A stretch of DNA of 64,000 bases from contig JADLSH010000052.1 of assembly GCA_016169945.1 (NCBI GenBank), forward strand, positions 1,178,001 through 1,242,000. The letters run 5' to 3'. The translations under genes and the position numbers were made by a program. The notes beneath the pieces were generated by a model. The model saw only the letters and a program-made list of their open reading frames with translations, did not search any database and had not been told where the DNA came from. The first letter of the stretch is position 1; each line of letters starts with the position of its first letter. Positions 24,827-35,039 of the stretch are shown here, in pieces. The DNA is from Trachythela sp. YZ-2020 (taxonomy: Eukaryota; Cnidaria; Anthozoa; Malacalcyonacea; Clavulariidae).

Positions 24827-25916
24827 TATTTCGCATTGTATAAAATGAAAAATAGGAATAATAATGAAAAGTACGTTTGTGTTGCATTTGGAGTGCGGTG
24901 AGAATAAAACTTTTTTGGGGTGAGAGCACTAAGGTTCTTTTAAAAATATTTTGGGGAACAAGTAAATTAATATTCTTGTGCTTGACTTATGTCGACAATG
25001 ATTGTCATATTTTAACCTTTGATAATCAGTATTCTCCAAGTAAAATCATTTGGTAATATCATAAAGTAGAGCACATGTGGCCTCAGCGCCTTTTATCCAT
25101 TAACATCTGATCACTTAACACACTTGACAGGCAATCAACAGAGACACAGAGTGGCAAAAAGTAGGTTGCATTTGGCACATATTCCGGTTTAAGGCAGCTC
25201 CCTGGTTAGGTCCAGAGTAATTTGTCTAAATAAGGCCAGTTAACCATTATTTAATTTCATAAAATGCTTTCTTTTGGAATGGTCAATTATGTTATAAAAA
25301 ATATTGACAAATAAAAAATGCTCAGGAATCGTATTTTATTAATTAGAAGAGATTGGGACAAGTCCCCCCCCCCCCATGTTATACGGACCAACTTTGTATG
25401 TCTCGATCAGTTGCAAAATGTGCATGGGTGATGAATCTCATGGCAAGATTAATTGTAGGTTACATGTATTTTTATATTTAACTATGTATTACAGGCCCAC
25501 CAGCCTTTTTAGATAATTTCTGTAAAATTTTATGCATACTTTTGAAATCAGGGATAAAATTTGTTTGACCTGGCAGCAGAAGAAGGAAGAGGCTGAGCAG
25601 GCACTTGTAATTGAGGTGGGTGCACCACTATAGAGCAAGATCGGCCAGAACGAGTCTTGGGCCTGGGGAAATACAGGGCCCACTTCAACCTTGTACATTT
25701 GGGTTGTGCACTTGAGGACAGCATTTGGCAGCGTTATTAGGAACCAAAGATAGAGGTGAGGATAGGGTAGGGTATATTGCAATAGATTCTATGGTTAGAA
25801 AGGGTCCAAAGGCCTAAAAATAACAATATACTTGGTATGACCAGAAAATATTTTCCATCATGTTCTCCACCCCTCTGCACCTATAGGCATGCAACCCGGC
25901 TCCCACTGGATGAATT

Positions 25917-26544
25917 AATGCATCAGTCAATTCTAGTATTGCTCATCCCCCCCCCCCCCCAGGGCATTTGTTCATCGATGGTGAGCCGGGCATTTGTTCA
26001 TCGATGGGGCATTTGTCTCTTTATCCGGAAATGATTATGGTTTCTACAGCAGCTGCAAACTTGTGAAGCAAAACTTGCTCATCTTTACAAGGCTTAAAAC
26101 GTCATTTAACTAAGAATGTAAAACTTATTCTCATGATATTCTGACGAAATCTATCTATGTGTTGGTGTGCGCCGGGGCCGGGCATTTGTCATCATTTCGT
26201 TGCTCCGGGTTGGGGCATTTGTTGGCCTTTCTCTGCCCAGCTGCAGGGAATTGTACATTTAGAGAACAAATAAGTGCAAATGCCCGGAGGTTGCCCGGAG
26301 GTTGCCCGGGGGTTGCCCGGGGGTTGCCCGGGGGTTGCCCGGGGGTTGCCCGGGGGTTGCCCGGGGGTTGCCCGGGGGTTGCCCGGGGGTTGCCCGGGGG
26401 TTGCCCGGGGGTTGCCCGGGGGTTGCCCGGGGGTTGCCCGGGGGTTGCCCGGGGGTTGCCCGGGGGTTGCCCGGGGGTTGCCCGGGGGTTGCCCGGGGGT
26501 GGCTCGTGGGGGGATACGTAATGCTAGAATTGACTGATGCATAA
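25917..26544. mobile_element. Nested TIR element inside copy R
   Basis: Counterpart of 3974-4413, with ends ATGCATCAGTCAATTCTAG and its inverse. The minisatellite has expanded inside it. Confidence 0.5.
26283..26500. repeat. 11-bp GC-rich minisatellite, about 20 copies
   Basis: Near-identical GTTGCCCGGGG units; only the first two differ (GTTGCCCGGAG). All frames stay open, so the long ORFs on both strands here are repeat artefacts. Confidence 0.95.
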
Positions 26545-26776
26545 ATCCGTCCTAGAATATAATAAAAAAATTAATTTAAATATATTTCAAATGGCGACTT
26601 AATTTATATACGTACAGTATAGTGCAGGTGTTGGAAATTTCATTAAATGCACGACATTCAATTCATCAGAATATGAATGAAAATAATGAACAATATAATA
26701 ATATATATAATATTTAATATATAATATATAATATATCTTACCAGACCTTTCCTGTACACAACGAGTCCGGTTGTGT

Positions 26777-26910
26777 TCATTGCATTTGCAGTAGGCCATT
26801 TCCGTATCGGTTAACAGATAACAAAGCTTGAAGAATACTGTTAGCAAAGCAAGTGTTTCCCAAGTTTTGTCTTCCTTTTGTAAGTAGTGTCATCACTTTT
26901 TTATTAAGAT
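26777..26910 (-). pseudogene. Ubiquitin-specific protease Cys-box exon, copy R
   Basis: Translates through GRQNLGNTCFANSILQALLS, the full Cys-box of C19 deubiquitinases including the catalytic cysteine. An AG acceptor-like site precedes KVMTLLTKGR. The frame is stopped after LLQM-Q by a substitution that the other copy lacks, and a donor-like GTAAG follows. No His or Asn box of a protease is nearby. A single captured exon, probably not expressed as a protease. Confidence 0.65.
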
Positions 26911-27062
26911 TGAGCGAAAACGAAACGTTTAAAAGAGAATCTCGTACAGCAGGAGTGAAATTTAAATATTTCGCGGGGAAATGCAAATTTACCGCGGTTT
27001 CATATTTACATGCTTGTAAACAGGAAGTCAAAAAGCGGAAATGAGAGTATATTCTAATGTTA

Positions 27063-27266
27063 TACAAAAGAACAGTAACTCCGAATAACATTTTGTTAAT
27101 TTATTGAATCGATATTTCGACTAGATTATAGTCATCATCAGATGATGATCATCATCAGATGATGACTACTTTCTAGTCGAAACGTCGATTCAATAAAATA
27201 ACAAAATTTTATTCGGAGTTAGTGTTCTTTTGTATTTCATTAAAATACTGAGTGGTTCCCGTAATC
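27063..27266. mobile_element. 204-bp foldback insertion with 12-bp target duplication and hammerhead-like motifs
   Basis: Flanked by ATTCTAATGTTA at 27051-27062 and 27267-27278; the inverse copy near 3545 shows the single target. The arms contain TCTGATGATGACTA...TAGTCGAAA in opposite orientations, reminiscent of the CUGAUGA...GAAA core carried by Penelope-like retroelements. No protein is encoded. Confidence 0.6.
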
Positions 27267-27479
27267 ATTCTAATGTTAGTCCAGTAAAATATCGCTTAGT
27301 GCTTCGTAACCAAACCTTAAAGTGATCCCAATAAATTTTTCTGCGTCCCGTTGCTTAATATAATAAAGAGACTCTGCTGAATTGTATTCTATTTATTTCT
27401 TTGTGCGTTGAAATCTTAAATATTATCACTCAGGCCTATTCCCTGTAGTAGGGGAGGATGGACGAATGTATACTATATC

Positions 27480-30345
27480 TATTACTTTTATTTATTTATT
27501 TATTTACAAATATTTTACAACGGTAGCCCTTCAGAACACCTATGATCTGTTTTTCAAGAGGCCGTTTGAAACTGCTATTACATAATATTATTAGAAAACA
27601 AGAATGAAACCTAGTCAAATGCACACATAAGTATAAAATTATCACACTATTAAAAATATTTAAAAAGGAAAATTATTACATGCAGATGGAACATATGTAG
27701 CTAGATCTATTTAATGTTACTGTTTTCTCTGAGAGACGTCTTGAATTGACCTGTCGACATTTCATTTGTCTTAACCTTATTTGGCAAGTCATTCCAGCAT
27801 TTTGCTCCTGTGTAACTAAAGCTTTTTTTCAGGAAATTTGTTCTAGGTTTATTTAGCTGAAAATTAAGCCCGTTACTCCTAAGTTGATACTTTTCATTAT
27901 TAGATAAACTGAACATATTAGCCATATTTTCCGGCACTTCCTTATTTTTAACATTAAACATAAGTGTAGCTTTCTGAATATCTCTCCTTTCCTTAAGTGT
28001 TTGCCAACCAAGTTCTCTCAACAGGTCTCTTGATCGGATCTCGTATGACTTACCCGTAATTATTCTTGCCGCTCTGTTTTGCATTTTCTGCATATTATCA
28101 AGCAAATAGCTACTACAATTATCCCAGACCATGCTACAATAATCAAAGTAAGGAAGAACCAATGACTTATATACTGTGATCAAAATTTCTTTTAGCACAA
28201 CCTGCTTAAGTCGCCTTAGCATACCTAATCCTTTAGAAACTTTTTTTATTACATTACCAACATGCTCATTCCATAAAAGCTTGTCATCAACAACGATCCC
28301 CAAGGTTTTGCATTGTTTTACACGTTTGATGTTTGTATCTGCTAGTTTTATTAAGGGATCCCGATCGATCCTATTTAGTTTACTTCTTGAGCCTATTATC
28401 ATGTATTCTGTTTTATCTTTGTTTAGGGTCAATTTGTTGCTAATTAGCCATTGATGTACACATTCCAAATTTTTATTCAGATTTTCCTCTAATTCGTCAA
28501 TCGATCTGGCTGTGGCAGTTAAATTAGTATCATCAGCAAACATGCTTGCCGAAGCACCATCCATGCATTTTGGCAAATCATTAATATAAACTAAGAATAA
28601 TAGGGGCCCCAAATTCGACCCCTGTGGTACTCCACATGTTATAGCACATTGGCTCGACATTGCCTGATTACTTTTACATATTTGTTTTCTGTTACTCAAA
28701 TACGATCTAAACCAATCCAATGTTAATCCGTGAATTCCATAAATTGATAATTTTTTAATCAAAATATCATGATCTACACAATCAAATGCTTTCTTCAAAT
28801 CCAAAAATATAACTCCATTCAATAGCCCTTTATCCATGTTTATATACCAACTATTTGTAACTCCTAATAGGGATGTTTGTGTTGACTGTTTTTTCCTAAA
28901 ACCTGCTTGCTGTTTTGTTAGAATGTTGTTGTTTTCTAGATATGCAGAAAGTTGTTGAAATATTAATTTTTCGAAAACTTTTGTGATTACTGACAAAATG
29001 GATATTGGCCGGTAATTATTGCAGTCATTTCTATTTCCTGTTTTATAAATTGGTGAGACTATTGCAATTTTCAAATCATCTGGAAAAATACCAGTACTGA
29101 TTGATTTGTTAAAGATTTGAGTCAGAGAAGCAACGATTTCTTCCGCTGCATATTTTAATAACTTAGGAGGAATCCTATCGTGTCCAGTGGATTTCGATGC
29201 TTTAATACTCTTAAGTATTTTCATCATATCATGTTCATTTACTGTCTTTAATTGATATTCAGTGTCTTGAACAGATACGTAGCTATCAGCTGGTTTTGAT
29301 AAATTAGAAATACTTTTAGCTAAATTAGGCCCAATTTTCGATCATTGAGGGTGTTTGCTATATCTCGTGCATCGGTGATAGTCGTATCATTTATGATCAA
29401 TTCCTTGATGTCTGTCGTCTTAGATTTTTTATTGACTACCTTGTTAATCGTTTTCCACATTTCGTTCGGGTTTTTGGAAGTATCTTTGAAACATTTCAAG
29501 TAATATTTTGTCTTAGTTGATTTAATCTTTCTGGAGAGTGCATTTCTAGCCTGTTTATATGCTTGGTGAATGCTGGGGGAGCCTGTCTGAACAGCTTTCT
29601 TTTTAAGATAATCTCGATGTCGCATATGTTTCATTATGTCATCAGTAAGCCATGGCGTATATTCACTCCTTACCCTCCTGGTTATTGGTGGTGCATGACT
29701 ATCAGCCACCATTAAAAATTTTGTTTTCCAATCATGCCAAAGTTCATTCGGATTTTCATTATTAAAAACACTGGTTGAAAATATATCTTTTAAATCAGAC
29801 TTGAATAATGGAATGTTATAATACTTATATTGTCTAGTATTGACCATTTTTGTTGGTCTACGTGGTACAGAAATTTTCCTATGCACATAGACCATACGGT
29901 GATCGCTGATTCCTACATGTTCTACCCCAGATTTTATAATCAAGTAAGGTTTATGGCTGAATACTAAATCAATTAAGCTTTTTGTGTTACTGGTATATAA
30001 CCCGTGTTGGGCTTTCTATAAGTTGTTCAAGTTGATACATTTCTGACAGCTCAACCAGTCTATTAGTGTGTGGTTGTTTTCGTTCCCTATGTGTTAGCCA
30101 GTCACAGTTGAAATCACCAATATAAATTGATTCTTTATTTTCCGCATCCATTCTTTGGATGCATAATTCATAATCATCAAATGCTTGGATTGGGGTATTT
30201 GGTGGTCTATACCAAGTATTTATCAAGAACGATTTTGCTTTTGGTTTCAAAATTTCAACTGTTATTGTTTCAAGATTGTCAATTGTTAAATCGTTTAATC
30301 GAGAAATTAGCTCTGATTTCTTCACATTATGTATTTTCAAATACG
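27480..30345 (-). mobile_element. 5'-truncated LINE (Jockey/CR1-like) with endonuclease and RT
   Basis: The endonuclease tail (GDFNCDW near 30060; VGISDHRMVYVH near 29900) is followed by the reverse transcriptase and a 3' tail of AAAT-type tandem words at 27487-27508. The front of the endonuclease is missing. Frameshifts near 29985 and 29325 break the reading frame. The truncation falls inside the dispersed repeat that starts near 30350, consistent with target-primed insertion. Confidence 0.85.
27707..29227 (-). CDS. LINE reverse transcriptase, 506-aa open frame
   Basis: Conserved RT blocks are visible: NNYRPISIL (residues 70-78), FLDLKKAFD (141-149), GVPQGS-x-LGPLLF (199-211) and the catalytic FADDT (230-234). 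A C-terminal domain typical of Jockey/CR1-group LINEs follows (CWNDLPNKVK near the end). Both catalytic aspartates remain. The frame is intact here, but the protein's N-terminus lies upstream in other frames, so the element cannot make a full polyprotein. Confidence 0.88.
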   Translation of the reverse strand: MMKILKSIKASKSTGHDRIPPKLLKYAAEEIVASLTQIFNKSISTGIFPDDLKIAIVSPIYKTGNRNDCNNYRPISILSVITKVFEKLIFQQLSAYLENNNILTKQQAGFRKKQSTQTSLLGVTNSWYINMDKGLLNGVIFLDLKKAFDCVDHDILIKKLSIYGIHGLTLDWFRSYLSNRKQICKSNQAMSSQCAITCGVPQGSNLGPLLFLVYINDLPKCMDGASASMFADDTNLTATARSIDELEENLNKNLECVHQWLISNKLTLNKDKTEYMIIGSRSKLNRIDRDPLIKLADTNIKRVKQCKTLGIVVDDKLLWNEHVGNVIKKVSKGLGMLRRLKQVVLKEILITVYKSLVLPYFDYCSMVWDNCSSYLLDNMQKMQNRAARIITGKSYEIRSRDLLRELGWQTLKERRDIQKATLMFNVKNKEVPENMANMFSLSNNEKYQLRSNGLNFQLNKPRTNFLKKSFSYTGAKCWNDLPNKVKTNEMSTGQFKTSLRENSNIK

Positions 30346-30419
30346 TTACAGATTAAGAAAAGAACATGGTTTTAAATTCAAATACTTTATTGCAAAGACG
30401 AAGTTTATGGGGAAAAAAC

Positions 30420-31800
30420 AGTGAAAATTTATGAACATTTCTAAAAGTTTAGCGAAACGTCTAAGGTTGAATTTTGCATTAAATCTAAGCTTAATACGTG
30501 TATAATAACATTCCAACATTATATAGTTGAGCAAAAGATCTTTTACTTATTTTACAATTTAGTACCAAAAACTGAAGAAAACAATATGACAGTGTTGCGT
30601 GTTACCACAGATTATAGAGTTGAACCACATGTCTCACTAGGGATCTTTCCCTAACATTTTCGTGTCCACGATTTTCGCCTCGCGGATCACGAATTGCACG
30701 TGCTAGATGACGTGTTCGGCACTTACTGGCAAAATGGCTGCGATCGCTGACTACATGCCACGCCACTATTGCTAGGGTACACGCACTTTCTTTGTTTTTT
30801 GTTCGCTGACTGATAACAATGTGGCCATGAATGGCCATAATTTATGAATTGAAAACGGTAAGTTTGGCCTAAAAAAGGTGCAAAAATGTACATAAAGTTT
30901 TCGAAATGAAAAATTACTGTTCAAGTATTCTTTTTGCTCAACATTTTGGACCGCTAATTTGCTTTTTAATGGTTGGTATATATTGTTTCTTTAGGTAGGT
31001 GGAACATAAACAGCAAATAATGTTACCGAAATATTGAAAATAGGCATTACCGAACATGGTTCATGGAAATTTTTTGGCTCCCTGCCTTTCGTAGGCTCCA
31101 TGAAGGTGATATTTAACTTGAAAGTATATCTGGATAAGACTATATACCAACCTGAATGTTAAAAAGATAAATATTACGTAGGATTGTTGTTTTTTGGCCT
31201 TTAAAAGTTCGAACTTTTATCTCGCACCAAACACACACACTCTGTGGCCTTGTCTTTTCGCTAATATATTTATAAAACGGTTTGTAAGAATACAAGTTAA
31301 CTGTTCAATAAAGGTTAACAAAACAAAATAGCGCAAATATTCTTCATTTCGATAACTTTTCATGCGCTATAGGCATTCTTTACTGCCCTTTTTGGCTCAA
31401 AATCATCAAAATATTGTTTCTTGTCTTCACATACATCCAGTCACTTTTCTCAGTCAGCGTCATTGCTCACGCCATGCTTAATTTTATGGCGAGGAAATGG
31501 CGTGGATTACACTAACTAGCAAAATGGCGGCTTGCGCATGCGTATAAAAAATCTCGGACAGGATTTTGGCTGAATGAGACATCTGGTTAGATCCTTAATC
31601 TGTGGTGTTACCATGGTTACAGTGATTGCAAAAATACTTCATGTTACAATAACGTTTGGAAAATACAATTGTTCGGTATGGACAAGTGACGGGGTTCTGC
31701 ATGCATCTGTTTCTCGTTATATAATTTTATTTGGTGCCTATTTAAGTATAGCACTGTACGCTTCAAATTTCACGCTGCCTAACTTGGCACGGATTTGTTC
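30420..31800. repeat. Dispersed repeat, second copy, split by a 999-bp insertion
   Basis: The homologous parts to 12050-12420 are 30420-30605 and 31605-31800. Confidence 0.55.
30606..31604. mobile_element. 999-bp non-autonomous TIR element
   Basis: Ends CACAGATTATAGAGTTGAAC and its imperfect inverse (GTTAGATCCTTAATCTGTG). It is flanked by GTGTTAC, part of a single GTGTTACCA at the empty site near 12258. The interior holds CpG-rich ends and ATGGCG-like promoter-style sequence but no transposase. The target length (7 to 9 bp) is ambiguous. Confidence 0.65.
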
Positions 31801-31859
31801 TTCCTTAATTTAGTCGTCTGGCAAGATACTCCCATATTATTCTCTGAAGGAGCATACCT

Positions 31860-32400
31860 GGAACAAAAAACGTTGTATTTGATGGATTAGTACAACTAAG
31901 CCAAGCTATCTAAGCCAAGCTAGCTGCACGTTAGCTTAGAAATATAAGAGAAACATACACTTCTCAACGTTTCGAGGACAGGGTCTTCGTCGGGAGTGTT
32001 AGTACATAAGTATCAAACTCCCAAGTGTTGTAATTGTAATTGAAAAGATCCCCAGTTAGCTAAGAGTACGCTAGTGTACACGAGGTATTAACTTAAATAT
32101 CTTATACTACAATATTTCTATATATCTAGAAAGTACTAATTACTAAAAACTATAAATGAAATACCCAATTAAAATATGCGTATAGCATGATTTACATTAA
32201 ATGCATCCTGGAGAAGAGCAGACTTGAAGAAGGACTTAGAAGATAACTTACTGATCTCACTGTCAAGTTTTTCCAAGATATAATCGCTCTTGTTCTAAGT
32301 GTTAGGAATTTGGATTTGAGATTAGTAAGAAAAGCTTACATGATTATTAATGGATTAAACGTCGCAGCGTTTATTAATCTTTTTCACTGAAGGTGCGGGC
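31860..32400 (-). repeat. Possible Penelope-like element remnant
   Basis: On the minus strand near 32000-31960 a segment reads CCGACGAAGACC...CCTCGAAACGTTGAG, close to the hammerhead-bearing termini of Penelope-like elements but with C for U at one core position. No RT was found. Confidence 0.35.
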
Positions 32401-33272
32401 GCTTACTCGAGAGCGGCTTTAATTTGAAAACAATGCTTATTAGGAGTTATTACTCACAGATTTACCTAAATTCTACAAGAACAAAAATTCCGTCCAATCA
32501 CTACTGTATATATATAATACACATATAAGGTAATCCCACAACCCTCCCTCCGCGTTTCCTATATTTTCAATCCTAATCCAATCCTCGTACGAATACTCGA
32601 AATCCTAATTTCCAATTCTCGTACGAATCAACCCACAGCTCCATGCCAAAGCTTGAATGCCACGTAACAGAACCACAAATGAGAATTTCATAACGTAAGC
32701 ATTTTTACATAAGATGTAAGCGTCAGGCACGTTTGGATCAAGCACGTTTCTTCGTGAGAGAACTCAAAATCCGGCTATCGAGACAAAGTTAGACGCTACG
32801 CTCAGGGAGCACATGAAATATCACGATTTCATTTTAAAGAATTTTAGTAATGTTTCATAAAAGAAAACCGAAATTATTTCGGGTGAATTAAGGTTTAGGG
32901 TACACTTTCATGGAAATCTGACTAAATTTCTGTAATTGCGTCATTGTGAAGTACAGTGAACTACAGTACTATAATATGAACGAGATAATGTGAACGAGAT
33001 AATGTGGAAAACTTATTATATAAACCCACTCGCTCACTTGATACATTTCCCCCCATGCTCCCCTATTCAACGTTGTTTCTCGCATTTCGTTTTGTTTAGG
33101 TATGGATTTATCAACATTGAAATGGGGGTGGGAGGGAAAAAATATTTTTTCATTAATATAACTACAACATGACAACTTAAAAGATTAATGCACGCGCTGT
33201 CCACGATAATTTTTAGCCAGGATTGCAGCTCTTGGTAAAGGCTTGAAAATTAGGATTTCAGTTTACCTCCGT
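32401..33272. other. Unassigned spacer, 3' flank of TRIM/TLDc copy 1
   Basis: No exon recognised. A short direct duplication (GAACGAGATAATGTG) occurs near 32979 and 32993. Confidence 0.3.
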
Positions 33273-33602
33273 TCAACGTCGAAATACTTCAATCTCTGTT
33301 GGTTGGAAGTACTCGCTGCCTGCCAACAGAGCTTTCGTGTGTGGAGTGTCATATTGATTGATATCCAGTAGGTGTTTGGTATGTGTTACCAAAGTTGCTG
33401 CATGAAGTTTGGTTTGTATTGGCATTGTTACTGATGCTAAGATCACGATAACTACCAAAGATTGCTCCCCAGCCAGGATTACAGTAGATTGCTCTGTCAT
33501 TTCGACGATCATAAATTTCACATTTAAACGATGGCAAGTTATCCTTATTTCGTAGTGAAAACAGGAATGAAACGTTGGAACGTTTAAACGTCCAAACACT
33601 AC
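33273..33602 (-). pseudogene. TLDc domain, second half, copy 1, frameshifted
   Basis: Acceptor TTTCAG at 33608-33603, phase matching the first TLDc exon. It reads SFLFSLRNKDNLPSF, GAIFG, DLSISNNAN and NFGNTYQTP, then hits the 4-bp duplication. The remainder (LLAGSEYFQPTEIEVF) is in another frame and ends at 33275-33273. TLDc domains normally end with that AGSEYF-x-x-x-EIEVF strand. Confidence 0.85.
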
Positions 33603-33949
33603 CTGAAAGAAAAGTAAGAAATATATATGTAGATTCCCATACTCCCAAGAAATATCATGATCAAATCTATTTAATTAATAAGTATGACGGCAGAAATCAT
33701 AACATTTAGTAGAGTTTAAAAATAGAGATAAAAATGTAAATACGATTAATCAATCAAAGCAATTTGTGGGAAAACTCATCGAAAACTTTCACGGAAAAAT
33801 AGATTTATTACCAAAAATATCCACAGATCTGCACAAAAATTATATTTTGAACGTTTTTTCCGTCTATGTCTTTTCATTATTTTTCCACTACATTGGATTT
33901 CTAAGAAAACAAATATCGCTTTCTACAGTGTACCACAGTTTCCTAGCCA

Positions 33950-34240
33950 ATTTATAGGTGAAACAGTAGAACAGCTAGCATTAATAAATGAGCAGATTGG
34001 AAATGAGCAGATTTTCTTACTCAGTAGTTTAAACCTCTTTAGGGGCGTAATATACGAAAGCACACTGGGTGTCCGTCTTCTCTTGATACCAAACGCATCT
34101 TCAGAAATAGCCTGCATCACTCACAAGCCGGGTTTACAAGCCTCAGCGGAGGTGACAGTTGGGGAAATGTCATGAACATAAACTAACATAAAAGAGATAA
34201 GCTCACTCCTTTTCATTTTTGCTAAGCCTGTCAACAAAAA
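33950..34240. repeat. Short dispersed repeat, copy 1
   Basis: Shares with 36425-36655 the series CGGGTTTA-AAG-CTC, GAACATGAACTAACATAAAA-type words, AGATA-GCTC and TTTTCATT-TAGCTAAG-CTGTC. The ORFs on it are not coding. Confidence 0.5.
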
Positions 34241-34734
34241 TGCCCCAACATCCTTGCAGAATATAACAGGTCTCTCTCTCTTTCGCTCCTTCCCATCTCA
34301 GTGTACGTATATCATGTTAGGTGCAATTATACATGGGACACCACGGAAATACTTCGTGCAAACAATAGGTACGTAAGGTTTCTATTTAAACGATTGGCAA
34401 CTTCAGAACTGTGCACGCCAATAGATGGGAACAAGCCACAAACTACATTCTTTCTAATATATTTTCCCCTCCAAATACAAAATGACTACACATATAGTAA
34501 AAAGATTAAGCATTATTTTGTCACTCTGATAGCTACCAATTGACCACCATCTGCTGCCCTGTAACGCTTATTGCAGCGACGAAGCTAGTCACGGTAGCTA
34601 AGGTCAAGATATGCAAATACATTCGTACTTAGATAGTTTAAAGACAGTACATTTCTAAAGGTTTTAGTAATCAAAAATATAATAATTTGCAGCATATCTA
34701 ATTAATGTAAAATTTGTCTAGCTTCGCCACTGGC

Positions 34735-34985
34735 TTACTGAAACCCAGCAATACCTGGCTCTTCTGGAGGTTCAGGTTCAGCAGTGCCTGGAGCAGGTCC
34801 ATTAACTAAATTAACAAAATTGGATGGAAAAACTCCAATCTTTCCATTCAATTCTCCCTTCCACCATCCATCCTCCACCAGATCTCGTACTTTTACCAAG
34901 TCTTCTTCTTGCAGGGAGAGTTCGTCATCATCCTCGGCATCATAGTCAAACATAGCCTTGGCTATGCTGCTATGCTCATTCAGAA
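34735..34985 (-). CDS. Orphan SH3 exon in the TLDc intron
   Basis: After a pyrimidine-rich acceptor (TTTAG at 34990-34986) the exon starts with two bases of a split codon and encodes 82 residues. It contains an SH3 domain: KAMFDYDAEDDDELSLQ, DGWWKGELNG and GVFPSNFV supply the ALYDY, WW and SNYV blocks. A short acidic proline-rich tail and a TGA follow. SH3 domains bind PxxP peptides. It lies inside the last intron of the TRIM/TLDc copy 1, same strand. Its acceptor phase equals that of the final TLDc exon, so it could be an alternative terminal exon. It could equally be a stray duplicated exon of another gene, since I see no other exons for it. Confidence 0.7.
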
Positions 34986-35039
34986 CTAAATCAGCAGAAT
35001 TGTAGAAAGCAAGAGTTAATATTATGTAGATTAATCTTA

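Larger units (their letters stand above)
24553..27343 (-). repeat. Composite repeat, copy R, carrying a USP exon
   Basis: Inverse of 3487-5840. Three insertions are unique to this copy: a TA-flanked MITE (24610-24826), an expanded 11-bp minisatellite (26283-26500) and a 204-bp foldback with a 12-bp target duplication (27063-27266). Confidence 0.75.

Noticed and set aside
26159..26544. Long open frames of about 80-120 codons on both strands
   Set aside because: They are translations of the 11-bp minisatellite, open because of its composition.
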